From NCBI RefSeq assembly GCF_009690625.1, contig NZ_CP033878.1:806001-870000 (forward strand): a stretch of 64,000 bases of DNA, read 5' to 3'. Made by a program: the position numbers and the translations under genes. The stretch comes from Halorhabdus sp. CBA1104. Lineage in GTDB: Archaea; Halobacteriota; Halobacteria; Halobacteriales; Haloarculaceae. Below the pieces are notes generated by a model. It was not told where the DNA came from, did not search any database, and saw nothing but the letters and a program-made list of their open reading frames with translations. Positions 53,369 to 61,669 of the stretch are shown one piece after another (positions within the stretch are counted from its first letter, which is position 1; every line of letters begins with the position of its first letter).

Positions 53369-54418
53369 TTACCAGGTGCCGTGGAAGGTGTCGAACTCCA
53401 ACTGGTCGAGGGGTTTCTCGCCGATCGCGATCTCGTATTCGCCCGGTGTGAGCATCGGCTGGTCGAACTGGGGACCGTCGTCGGTCGTAATCCGCGGACA
53501 GCCCGTGTTGACGTAAGCGTCTAACCCGAAGTTCGTGAGTTTGTCGGGCGTGACGTTGTTCATCGTGAGCAGATAGGCATCGTCGTTTTCGGCGACGATC
53601 TCGCGGGCGCGTTCGAACCGGCCCTGGCCGATCTTCGTACAGTAGATGACGCCCCACGTTTCGGCGTCCATCGCGCGATGGACGGCTCCGTAGCGTTGTT
53701 TGATGAACGCGTCGGCGTCGGCGATGTCGACGACGTTGTTGACGGGATCGGCGATCACGACGTGTTTCTCGGGCTGGTCCATCGCCAGGCCCATCGGGTG
53801 GAACTTCCCGCCGCCGACGTAGAGCATCTGGTCGGCATCGACGTCCGCAGAGGCGTAGTTGCACCCAAGGACTTGCCCCTCGTGGGTCAGGCGCTCGTCG
53901 CCCCGGCGGACGTGCACAGTGTATCCTTCGTCTTCGAGGAACGCCCGCATCTCGTCGAACTTGTTCATGTGTTGGGCGGTCGTGACGAGTCCGATGTCAG
54001 GGTCGTCGTCGGGGTCCTCGAACTCAGCGAGTGCTTCCTCCATGATCGGGAATACGTCGACATTCGAGAACAGCGGGACGTAGATGATCTGTTCTGACTC
54101 GTTCATCGGGCTGTGGCCGAAGTGAACGAACACGTCACTGTGACGCATCAACTCCGTGTCGAGGTCACAGGCCCCGTAACACGGCTCGCCCGAGAGCATC
54201 ACTGACACGTCCTCGGGCAGGGCCTGTCGAAGGTCGTCTGCGACAGCCGGCCCCCGGCGTTTGAGTCCCTCGGGGAACTGCAGGCCAACCGTGTTGGCGT
54301 TTCGTTCATCGACAGCCTCGCTGATCCGATCGAGTTCGTAGTCCCACTCACGATCGTGTTTGAGTGCCATCCCCGTTTCAGTCAGATCGCCCGCAGACCG
54401 CTCGCTTTCGTGACTCAT
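53369..54418 (-). CDS. dph2: Diphthamide biosynthesis protein Dph2
   Basis: 349 residues. The three cluster-binding cysteines are visible in GEPCYGACDLD, VLGCNYASAD and NTGCPRITTDD, in the positions used for the 4Fe-4S cluster. NTVGLQFPEGLKRRGP marks the start of the family region. Archaeal Dph2 is a homodimeric radical SAM-type enzyme that transfers the 3-amino-3-carboxypropyl group to His of elongation factor 2. It is a monocistronic gene. Confidence 0.92.
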   Translation of the reverse strand: MSHESERSAGDLTETGMALKHDREWDYELDRISEAVDERNANTVGLQFPEGLKRRGPAVADDLRQALPEDVSVMLSGEPCYGACDLDTELMRHSDVFVHFGHSPMNESEQIIYVPLFSNVDVFPIMEEALAEFEDPDDDPDIGLVTTAQHMNKFDEMRAFLEDEGYTVHVRRGDERLTHEGQVLGCNYASADVDADQMLYVGGGKFHPMGLAMDQPEKHVVIADPVNNVVDIADADAFIKQRYGAVHRAMDAETWGVIYCTKIGQGRFERAREIVAENDDAYLLTMNNVTPDKLTNFGLDAYVNTGCPRITTDDGPQFDQPMLTPGEYEIAIGEKPLDQLEFDTFHGTW

Positions 54419-54518
54419 TGAACGCGCCTAACGGACCAGTGCGTAAAACGACGGCGCTCCCGGCACAGCTGCCGGTTTCCGCCACGGTAGCGTCTCTCGT
54501 GGCTCCCCTGTGTGACAG

Positions 54519-54686
54519 TTACTCGACGTGCTCGCGCAACGTCTCGATATGTGATTCGAGGACGCGGATCGTCGCATCCGCGTCGGAATAGCCCTGTTCG
54601 TACTGGTCGAGGGCTGTTTCGGACTGTTCGAGGAACGTTTCGACCGCCGTGTCTACATCGGTCATATCTCGGCTTTCGATGGGCAT
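54519..54686 (-). CDS. Small helical haloarchaeal protein
   Basis: 55 residues from 54686; a start at 54665 gives 48. The sequence is acidic and looks like one long helix or coiled coil (VDTAVETFLEQSETALDQYE, then IRVLESHIETLREHVE). I recognise no specific function. It lies between the regulator and dph2 on the same strand, with 57 bp to the regulator stop. Confidence 0.5.
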   Translation of the reverse strand: MPIESRDMTDVDTAVETFLEQSETALDQYEQGYSDADATIRVLESHIETLREHVE

Positions 54687-54743
54687 GCCCCTGAGCGTTC
54701 CGGAACGACAAGACGGTGAGTCTCCAGTCACCACACTCAATCG

Positions 54744-55508
54744 TTATCGAACCGTGTAAGAGACGTCGCTATCCCGGAGTGCGTCAGTGACGCGTCCGAC
54801 GACGTCGGTCGTTGCCACGACGACCACGCTCAACCCTCTGCTCGCTGCGTCGGCAGCGACTTCACCCGCCGCGAAGTGTGTCGTCGGGGTGATCTCGGCT
54901 TCTTTGAGTGCACCGACAGCTTCGACCCCGGCCGCTGTAACGAGATCCGCGTCGTGGGCCGCTGTCTGCAATCGATCGAGATCCGGCGTCTCGTCGGACC
55001 TGACGGGCGGCACCTGGAGAATATCGACCTCGCCGGGTTGCAGTTCGATGACGCCTTCGAATCCGGTGACGCCGACGACTTCTCCCGCGTCGGCATCGGT
55101 CGTCGCGACCCCCGTCGCACCGTCTTCGCCCGGGCGAGCCCGGAGTAAGCCCGTCTTCATGAACAGGGCCACGGACTGGCCTTCCACGATGGGTTCGACG
55201 GCGAGGGCTGCGTCTTCCTGGACACTGCCAAGGACGTCTTCGGTCACGTGATCGGCGAACCGACGGACGTCCGTCGCTGCGGAGAACAGCCAGTCGACGC
55301 CCTCGTTCGTGACGCGATATCGTGAGCGTCCCTCTTTCTCGACGAACCCATCCTCGACGAGTTCACGAATGTACTCGCTGACGGCCTGGCTCGTGACGCC
55401 GACCGCCTGGGCGATCTCACCTTGACTCACCGCCGGCTGGCGTTCGGCGATCTCCACCAGGATCCGAAAGCGGGTCGCCGCCCGCTTGTTGTCGAGGACG
55501 TCTATCAT
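54744..55508 (-). CDS. MarR/TrmB-like winged-helix regulator
   Basis: 254 residues. A winged helix covers about 10-70 (AERQPAVSQGEIAQAVGVTS, then EYIRELVEDGFVEKEGRSRY). The rest is a ligand- or partner-binding region with two similar alpha/beta parts (ALFMKTGLLRARPGEDGATG). No metal-binding site is evident. This layout is known in haloarchaeal regulators of unknown effector. It is divergent from the metallophosphoesterase gene, 105 bp apart. Confidence 0.8.
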   Translation of the reverse strand: MIDVLDNKRAATRFRILVEIAERQPAVSQGEIAQAVGVTSQAVSEYIRELVEDGFVEKEGRSRYRVTNEGVDWLFSAATDVRRFADHVTEDVLGSVQEDAALAVEPIVEGQSVALFMKTGLLRARPGEDGATGVATTDADAGEVVGVTGFEGVIELQPGEVDILQVPPVRSDETPDLDRLQTAAHDADLVTAAGVEAVGALKEAEITPTTHFAAGEVAADAASRGLSVVVVATTDVVGRVTDALRDSDVSYTVR

Positions 55509-55613
55509 GCCCGATTGGTCGGCGCGCTGGGTGATAAACCCCGGGACCCACGGCGACGAAATGGCCAGCCGGCGGCGACACGTTGATAGCCGTCACTCCC
55601 GCAGGGAGGGACA

Positions 55614-56300
55614 ATGGACCTGACGCTTCGAGATCGCGGTGTAGTCCTCGGAGAGGCGCTGGTCGTCGCTGATCTCCACCTGGGCCGCGAGCGCTCCTCG
55701 ACGGTCGAACTGTCGGTCGGCTCGGAGCGATCGCTCCGTGAGCGTCTCTCTGGGCTCATCGCAGAACACTCCGTCTCCGAAGTGGTCGTCGCCGGCGATC
55801 TCTTACATGCGTTCGATTCACTCCCACCAGACGTTGTGGCTTCCTACAAGCAACTCCGTGATGTCGTGACCGATCACGGGTGCCGGTTGGTCGTGACGCC
55901 GGGAAATCACGACGTCCTGCTCGATGCTGTCCGTGACGGGCCATCTCCCGAGGAATACGCGCTTTCGGACGGACAAACGGTCGTCTGCCACGGTCACGAA
56001 CTGCCGGAGACCGATGCCGACCGGTACGTGATCGGGCACGATCATCCAGCGATCGAAATCGAGGGCCAGAAGCGACCGTGTTACCTCCACGGTACCGATG
56101 TGTATCGCGATGCCGACGTGTTGGTTTTGCCAGCGTTCAACGAACTCGTCGCTGGAGTGACGATCAACCACATCGGCGCCGATGGGTTTCACTCACCGCT
56201 GATCGAAAACGTCGACACATTCCGACCGATCGTCCGGGACGATACCGCCGGAGAAACGCTCTCGTTTCCCCCGCTTGGCTCGCTGCGTGGGCTCCTCTGA
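55614..56300 (+). CDS. Calcineurin-like metallophosphoesterase
   Basis: 228 residues. All metal ligands are present: VVADLHLGRE, VVVAGDLLHAF, VVTPGNHDVLLD, VVCHGHELPE and VIGHDHPAIE. It is in the archaeal group related to DNA-repair or RNA phosphoesterases often beside a helicase, which is not here. The substrate is unknown. The small membrane protein follows 41 bp later. Confidence 0.88.
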   Translation: MDLTLRDRGVVLGEALVVADLHLGRERSSTVELSVGSERSLRERLSGLIAEHSVSEVVVAGDLLHAFDSLPPDVVASYKQLRDVVTDHGCRLVVTPGNHDVLLDAVRDGPSPEEYALSDGQTVVCHGHELPETDADRYVIGHDHPAIEIEGQKRPCYLHGTDVYRDADVLVLPAFNELVAGVTINHIGADGFHSPLIENVDTFRPIVRDDTAGETLSFPPLGSLRGLL

Positions 56301-56341
56301 CAGGGCAACGGTTTTTTGGCCGGGGCGTGGTAGGTCCATCT

Positions 56342-56464
56342 ATGGAAGCTGCTGTCATCATCCTCCTGGGATCGCTTCTCGCCATCGGCATCTTGGTCGC
56401 GCTAACGCGGTGGCTCGTCCCGAAAACACTCGCTGAAGAGCCCGAAAGCACTGCTGGCCACTAG
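56342..56464 (+). CDS. 40-residue single-helix membrane protein
   Basis: ATG at 56342 to stop at 56464. One hydrophobic helix (AAVIILLGSLLAIGILVALT) is followed by a short charged tail. It is too short for homology by eye. Its codon use and its place 41 bp after the phosphoesterase gene support a real gene. Function is unknown. Confidence 0.55.
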   Translation: MEAAVIILLGSLLAIGILVALTRWLVPKTLAEEPESTAGH

Positions 56465-56475
56465 TCCTCGATTGC

Positions 56476-57726
56476 TCACTCGGTGAGCACCTCGGCCGCA
56501 ATTCGCCCGCTTTCGAGTGCGCCCTGAATCGAACACCAGCGGGTGTAATCGCCCGCAAGCACCACCGCCCCGTCGGGCGCAGTCGGCTCCGGGGTCGTCT
56601 CCAGAAACCCGGGCGGCTGGTCGAACTGCGCGAACGGAACCCGCTCGGTGCGACGGTGCTCCAAGCCCGACAGCGACCGTTCTGGATACCACGATTCCAG
56701 CGTTTCGCGGACGTCTCTGACGAGTTTTGCGTCGTCTTCTTCGGGTTCCCCGAGGAACGTCGCCGCGAGCAACTGCTCGCCGTCGGGCGCGTACTCGGGG
56801 GCGACGGCCGACAGTTGGGCTAGCTGGTTTGGCTGGCCCTCAACAGCGTTCAACAGCAGTCGAGTCCCCGTATCCAGGGGCGTTTCGGTGGGAAGACTCA
56901 CGTACACCGTCGCACAGCCGCGGGTCCCGGAAGGCGTCTCGACGCCAGTCAGTTCCGTAGCCGTCTGTGGGTCCGTTGCGACGACAACACCGTCGCTATC
57001 GACCGTCTCACCGTCGACCGTGACGGTGCCGTCGTCGTCGATCGCGTCGACGGATCTGCCGGTTTCGATACGTGCGCCGGCATTCCGGGCCCGGTCGGCG
57101 AGTTGCTCGGGGATCGCTTGCATGCCATCGGCCGGAATTGCTGCCGCGCCTGCTGTGAGCATCTTGAACGTGTATTCGAACACGCGAGCGTCAGTCGACA
57201 GCGACCGGTCCAGGGTGATCCCGCCGTAGAACGGCCCAGCGAATCGCTCGATGAACAGCCGGGAGAAGCCCCGCTCAGCCAGAAACGACTCGATCGTCTG
57301 GTCGGGTCGGTTCGGATCGAGGATCGTCTCGACGTCTCTGTGTGCCAGCTCCCGCCGGAGACGGAGTACTCGTAATTTGTCCCCGAGGCGCACGTCGCGG
57401 TTGAACAGTGTCTGGGTCAGTGTCTTCGGGTCCCGGAGCGGATCAGCGAGCACCGATCGTTCGCCAGGTTTCCCGATCGTCGCCCCAGGCCCGAACCGCC
57501 GTAGATCGAGCGCCCCGAGGTCGAGCTCGCGCCTGACGGCCGGATAGCTGTCGAAGACGACCTGGAACCCGCGATCGAACGTGTACCCGTCGGCGTGCTC
57601 GGTCCGGACACGACCGCCAATAGTCTCTTTGGCTTCGAAGACGGTCACGTCCTGTCCTGTCTCTGCCAGTCGACTCGCTGCAACCAGCCCCGCGAGACCA
57701 CCACCAGCGACGAGCACGTCTGTCAT
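56476..57726 (-). CDS. FAD-dependent oxidoreductase, phytoene desaturase/PPOX-like
   Basis: 416 residues from the ATG at 57726; a longer frame is open to 57804. The FAD motif DVLVAGGGLAGLVAASRLAE with FEAKETIGGRV is at the N-terminus. DRGFQVVFDSYPAVRREL and a late AGDYTRWCSIQGALESG close the fold. This group includes amine oxidases, carotenoid desaturases and protoporphyrinogen oxidase. The substrate is unknown here. It is convergent with the small membrane protein gene. Confidence 0.82.
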   Translation of the reverse strand: MTDVLVAGGGLAGLVAASRLAETGQDVTVFEAKETIGGRVRTEHADGYTFDRGFQVVFDSYPAVRRELDLGALDLRRFGPGATIGKPGERSVLADPLRDPKTLTQTLFNRDVRLGDKLRVLRLRRELAHRDVETILDPNRPDQTIESFLAERGFSRLFIERFAGPFYGGITLDRSLSTDARVFEYTFKMLTAGAAAIPADGMQAIPEQLADRARNAGARIETGRSVDAIDDDGTVTVDGETVDSDGVVVATDPQTATELTGVETPSGTRGCATVYVSLPTETPLDTGTRLLLNAVEGQPNQLAQLSAVAPEYAPDGEQLLAATFLGEPEEDDAKLVRDVRETLESWYPERSLSGLEHRRTERVPFAQFDQPPGFLETTPEPTAPDGAVVLAGDYTRWCSIQGALESGRIAAEVLTE

Positions 57727-57831
57727 ACAATACCGTACGATCTCAGTCGGCAAAATTCCACGGCCGGGTTGGCCCGGTACCACTCGCGCTCGACCGGACG
57801 ACACTTGTCGGCGACGCCCGATACTGTGGCT

Positions 57832-59007
57832 ATGGACGCCGCGGCCACCCCAGTTCAGTTTTGCTGTGTCGAGTGCGATTCGATCGTGCCGCCAGCGGAC
57901 GTGACGGGGCCTTGCCCGGACTGTGGCGGGACCGTCCGCGTTACGTTCGATCCGGACGCGCTACCTGCCGACCCCACGGCGTTGTCAAGCGCCCCCGGGT
58001 CAGGCATTGCCCGCTACTCGAACAGCCTCGACGTGGATCTCTCCGAACTGGCGATGGGCGTTGGTGGTGGCAATCCGATCGGCTGTCCCACGCTCGAAAC
58101 CACGTACGGTGTCGATTCCCTCGCCGTCGTCGACGAGGGGCGCAATCCGACCGGTAGCGCTGTGGACAGAGAGATGGCGACTGCCGTCGCGACGGCTGTG
58201 GCGCGCGGTGCTGATCGCATCGTCCTCCCTTCGACGGGCCACGCTGCACAGTCAGCAGCCGCATACGCTGGCCGGGCAAATATCGAGTCACTGGCCTACG
58301 TCCCCTCCCGGACGCCGTTTCTCAACAAGGCGATGACGAACGTCCACGGCGGCGAACTCTCGGTCGTCGAAGGCCGGTACAGCGACGCCGAGACGGCCTT
58401 CGTCGATGACGAGGCGACTGGCTTTCCCGTCGGTCCAGGCTCGCCGTTCCGCCGGCTCGGGGCGGCGACACTCGCCTGGGACGGGCTGGCTGGTCTCGAC
58501 TGGACGGCCCCCGACGCGATCGTCGTCCCTGTCAGTCACGGCCAGCGAGTGGCTGGCATGCAAGCCGGCCTGAAAGCGGCCAGCGAGGCCGGATACGTCG
58601 GCTCTCTCCCACGACTGTACGCGATCCAGCCCGAGGGGTGTCCACCCATCGCTGACGCCTGCCAGGCAGCGACAGCGATCGACTCGACCGACGCCCCAGA
58701 CACTGTCATCGGGCCCCTCGAAATTCCCGATCCGGTCCGTGGAGCGAGCGCGGTAACTGCCATCAGTGAATCTGGAGGCGGGGCGGCGACTGTCTCGGAC
58801 GAGGATGCCCTCGCGGCGGCTGTCGATGCGAACGCTTCGGCCGGCATCGAGTGCAGTGCCACGGGCGGCGTCGCACTCGCTGGCCTCGAGGCACTGATTG
58901 ATCGCGGTGCAGTCACACAAGACGAGTCCGTGGTGGTCATCGACCCACTTGCCGCTGCTGGGGAGAGCGATCTCCTGCGAAGCCATTTGATGAGTCGCGG
59001 CGTGTGA
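57832..59007 (+). CDS. Threonine-synthase-like PLP-fold protein lacking the catalytic lysine
   Basis: 391 residues from the ATG at 57832. An N-terminal zinc ribbon (Cys12, 15, 28, 31) is followed by a fold-type II PLP domain: NPIGCPTLETTYGVDSL, then VDEGRNPTGSAVDREM, where active enzymes read NPTGSFKDR. The lysine that binds PLP is replaced (Val near residue 111), and the STGN loop reads STGH. The rest of the fold looks intact. It is probably non-catalytic, or an enzyme with a new chemistry. Confidence 0.8.
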   Translation: MDAAATPVQFCCVECDSIVPPADVTGPCPDCGGTVRVTFDPDALPADPTALSSAPGSGIARYSNSLDVDLSELAMGVGGGNPIGCPTLETTYGVDSLAVVDEGRNPTGSAVDREMATAVATAVARGADRIVLPSTGHAAQSAAAYAGRANIESLAYVPSRTPFLNKAMTNVHGGELSVVEGRYSDAETAFVDDEATGFPVGPGSPFRRLGAATLAWDGLAGLDWTAPDAIVVPVSHGQRVAGMQAGLKAASEAGYVGSLPRLYAIQPEGCPPIADACQAATAIDSTDAPDTVIGPLEIPDPVRGASAVTAISESGGGAATVSDEDALAAAVDANASAGIECSATGGVALAGLEALIDRGAVTQDESVVVIDPLAAAGESDLLRSHLMSRGV

Positions 59008-59046
59008 GTGATCGATACGACCGCACAGCACGTCTTTCCCGTCGAA

Positions 59047-59799
59047 TTACCCAATGTATCGGAGATCTTCCTCAGCCGGAGCCGAGGCGTTGCCTTCCAT
59101 CTCTTGGATCTTCCGGACGACATCTTCCATCTCGTCTGCACGTTCTTCGAGCGATCCGTAGTCGACCTCGAAGCCGAGTACGTCCTGCAGCACTTCTAGA
59201 ACCGCCTGGGCGCTTTTCGGATCGACGAGATACCCGGATGTCTCACCCATGAGACAGGCTGCAGGCAGGTCACGGCGCTGTCCGAGCCCGAGCAAGAGCC
59301 CGGACACGCCGACGATGCCGCCGGCTGGTTCGTTCTCGCGGAACTCGACCCCAACGTCTTCGAGTTCGTCCGTCAGGCCGTCTGTCGTCGCGGCACCGAT
59401 CACGTCGTACTCCTCGATGAGTTCGCCGGTTGGGACGCCGCCCAACGCGAAGATGCGCTCGACGCCAAACGCAGCCCCCACGTCCAGAAACGCCTCGACG
59501 AGGCCGTAGTGACCCACGTTATCCTGCGCCTGGTGGTCCCCCGAGAGGACGAGCATATCCTGTCCATCTTCCGGCGAGATGGCGTGAAATTCGGCACTTG
59601 CGAGTTCGATCCCGTCGTCGATGGTCACCTGTGGGGGAAAGTGCTGAGAGTAAACCCGCCGGACCGGCGTGCTATCGAGTTCTTCGAGCAAGTGTTCGAC
59701 CGCGAGTTTCCCGACGTGGCCGACGCCGGGTAGCCCTTCGATCAGCACCGGCGACTCCAGATCTACCGCTTCGAGTGTCTCGATTTCGTACTCGTCCAT
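59047..59799 (-). CDS. Proteasome assembly chaperone-like PAC2 protein
   Basis: 250 residues. It opens with SPVLIEGLPGVGHVGKLAVE; ASAEFHAISPEDGQDMLVLS and GIVGVSGLLLGLGQRRDLPA are typical of archaeal PAC2 (COG2047). It helps protein quality control, perhaps proteasome assembly. It ends the conserved operon with nop10 5 bp upstream. The C-terminal helix is acidic. Confidence 0.9.
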   Translation of the reverse strand: MDEYEIETLEAVDLESPVLIEGLPGVGHVGKLAVEHLLEELDSTPVRRVYSQHFPPQVTIDDGIELASAEFHAISPEDGQDMLVLSGDHQAQDNVGHYGLVEAFLDVGAAFGVERIFALGGVPTGELIEEYDVIGAATTDGLTDELEDVGVEFRENEPAGGIVGVSGLLLGLGQRRDLPAACLMGETSGYLVDPKSAQAVLEVLQDVLGFEVDYGSLEERADEMEDVVRKIQEMEGNASAPAEEDLRYIG

Positions 59800-59804
59800 A
59801 CGGT

Positions 59805-59987
59805 CTATTCCCGATTGGCGCGCTTAAGTGCGCGTCGATACTCGCCGTACGGATCTTCCGGAGAGAAGGGTGCAGGAGCAGTGTTTTCGGTCGGTGCTCC
59901 ACATTCGGGGCAGGAATCGGCCAGCGTGTACACCGGGCGTTCGTGGCGATCGCTCCAGACCGCACACACCCGGATGTCGGCTTTCAT
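59805..59987 (-). CDS. nop10: H/ACA RNP component Nop10
   Basis: 60 residues with [20 protein letters not shown] and [10 protein letters not shown], the Cbf5-binding part. The first zinc pair seen in other archaea is reduced to one cysteine (CAVWSDRH), as often found in haloarchaeal Nop10. It supports pseudouridylation of rRNA. Its start overlaps the aIF2-alpha stop by four bases. Confidence 0.93.
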   Translation of the reverse strand: MKADIRVCAVWSDRHERPVYTLADSCPECGAPTENTAPAPFSPEDPYGEYRRALKRANRE

Positions 59988-60784
59988 TCCTCGTCGGTAT
60001 TGCGCTCGCGGTGGAAGTGGCCGGTGCCACCGTAGTCGGCGATCGTGTCGGCGGCCCGCTGTGCGCTGTCTTCGAGGGCCGTCTCGGCGGTCTTGTAGTC
60101 CGGGGCCTGGACCTCGATGCGGTACTCGGGCGCACCGACGTAGGTCACGTCGAGGTCGATCTCCTCGGACACGTCTCCGTCCCCTTCGGCCGCCTGCAAG
60201 GCCTCTTTGACTCCATCGACGCCGTCTTTGTCAGGACAGGTCAGGTCGACGTAGCCGGTGACTTTGACGTACGGCACCGAGACGTTCTCGCGAGCCGTCT
60301 GGACGATCGCTTCGATATCTTCCTCGTCGAGGTCGGTGTCTTCGAGCGCTTCCGTGCCGTGGATGGCGGCCTGCTCGAAGCCGTCGTACATCGAGCCGAA
60401 CCCAGAGAGGAGTTCCTCGGCGATGGCACCGTACGTGTCGTCTTCGATGTCCTCGCCGAAGGCGATTGTCATCCAGTTGTCTGCCTTCTGTTCGTTTTTC
60501 CACTCCTGGATCTTCTCTTTGCGCTGGTGATCGTTGACGTCCTTGATCGAGAGATCGATCTGCTGGGCGTCCCGATCGACATCGAGGACCTTCGCGACGA
60601 CGGTCTGGCCTTCGTTGACGTGGTCGCGAACGTTTTTGATCCATCCGGAGGCGACCTCGCTGATGTGGGCCAGCCCGCGCTTGTCGTCATACTCCTGGAG
60701 GTCGACAAAGACACCGAAGTCCTCGATCTCGTCGACGCGACCGACGACGAGTTCGCCTGGATCGGGCCAGCCACTGAACTTCAT
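59984..60784 (-). CDS. Translation initiation factor aIF2 subunit alpha
   Basis: 266 residues from the ATG at 60784, which overlaps the rps27e stop. An S1 domain ([40 protein letters not shown]) is followed by the helical domain and the C-terminal alpha-beta domain ([20 protein letters not shown]). It forms the aIF2 trimer that delivers Met-tRNAi. It is in the expected operon with S27e and Nop10. Confidence 0.95.
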   Translation of the reverse strand: MKFSGWPDPGELVVGRVDEIEDFGVFVDLQEYDDKRGLAHISEVASGWIKNVRDHVNEGQTVVAKVLDVDRDAQQIDLSIKDVNDHQRKEKIQEWKNEQKADNWMTIAFGEDIEDDTYGAIAEELLSGFGSMYDGFEQAAIHGTEALEDTDLDEEDIEAIVQTARENVSVPYVKVTGYVDLTCPDKDGVDGVKEALQAAEGDGDVSEEIDLDVTYVGAPEYRIEVQAPDYKTAETALEDSAQRAADTIADYGGTGHFHRERNTDEE

Positions 60785-60954
60785 CGTTGCTCGACGGCTT
60801 CGATCACGTCGCCTTCGATTGCAGCCTTGCCACCAGTCGGGCGGACCAGCGTGTGTCCACAAACCGCACACGCGATCTCGCTTGCGGCCTTGCCGAAGAC
60901 GACCTGTTCGTTCTCACAATCCGGACAGCGGACGCTGTAGAAGTTCCCCGCCAT
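60781..60954 (-). CDS. rps27e: Ribosomal protein S27e
   Basis: 57 residues from the ATG at 60954. The zinc site is [16 protein letters not shown] with [10 protein letters not shown] (two CX2C). It is full length for archaea. It begins two bases after rpl44e and overlaps aIF2-alpha by four, so translation is coupled. Confidence 0.94.
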   Translation of the reverse strand: MAGNFYSVRCPDCENEQVVFGKAASEIACAVCGHTLVRPTGGKAAIEGDVIEAVEQR

Positions 60955-60956
60955 TG

Positions 60957-61238
60957 TTATTCCTGGAACTCCAGTCGACCGGCGCGCCATCCTTCACGGA
61001 GGTGGGCGTTGCCACACTCCGCACAGCGGTAGGTCAGGTTGGTCTTTTTGGTCGGCTTGTCGCCACCGGGGACCTTCGAGAATTTGCCGCTGTTCCCGAT
61101 ACCCGATTGGCGCTCGCGCTGTCGACCGTTGACTTTCGTCATTCCCGTGGCCCGGCCCTGACGGACTTTCTCAACCTCGTGTTCGTGGTGTTCGTTGCAG
61201 TTGGGACAATAGGTGTTAAACCGGCGTGGCATCTCCAT
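60957..61238 (-). CDS. rpl44e: Ribosomal protein L44e
   Basis: 93 residues, starting [20 protein letters not shown] and ending with [20 protein letters not shown]: the complete zinc-binding L44e. It leads the operon rpl44e-rps27e-aif2a-nop10-pac2, widely conserved in Archaea. Confidence 0.95.
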   Translation of the reverse strand: MEMPRRFNTYCPNCNEHHEHEVEKVRQGRATGMTKVNGRQRERQSGIGNSGKFSKVPGGDKPTKKTNLTYRCAECGNAHLREGWRAGRLEFQE

Positions 61239-61409
61239 GATATCGACCTTGCGGGTGGATTGGTCAGCCCCGCTTAAAACCCGTTTGGTTCCGAAGCGCC
61301 ACAGCCGTGGGACGTGGGCCGTTCACACACCAGATCCGTCCCATTGCTCTGGCCACATTGTGGCCTCCGAAGCGCTTAATGCTGTCATGGGCGAAGTCCG
61401 GCCAACTGT

Positions 61410-61661
61410 ATGATGCGACTTATCGTCCGTGGCGATCCCGGGATCCGAAAGGGTGCAACTATCGAATACGACGGCGAGCAGTACGTCTGTTTCGGGATCA
61501 CTCGCCAGGGTGACTGGCACGGGCCGGATCGCCCACAACTGTGGTGTACGATCGGCACGGAAGACGAACAAGAGGACTTCGAACTGCGGAATTTCATCCC
61601 GATGCACTTAGCGACCGAAAGTACCGACGCCGAGGCGATCACGGTCCTCGAAGCGGCCTGA
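61410..61661 (+). CDS. HAH_0734-family small protein
   Basis: 83 residues (ATG at 61410; 61413 also possible). It has a compact beta-rich sequence: MRLIVRGDPGIRKGATIEYD, then VCFGITRQGDWHGPDRPQLW. It is known as a conserved haloarchaeal family without a function. It is divergent from the ribosomal operon and convergent with the DUF2298 gene, with 8 bp between stops. Confidence 0.8.
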   Translation: MMRLIVRGDPGIRKGATIEYDGEQYVCFGITRQGDWHGPDRPQLWCTIGTEDEQEDFELRNFIPMHLATESTDAEAITVLEAA

Positions 61662-61669
61662 GTCTCGTT

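Noticed and set aside
54361-54420. Alternative internal start of dph2 at MALKHDREWD
   Set aside because: The longer start at 54418 was kept because the acidic leader looks like that of haloarchaeal Dph2 proteins; the choice is not certain.
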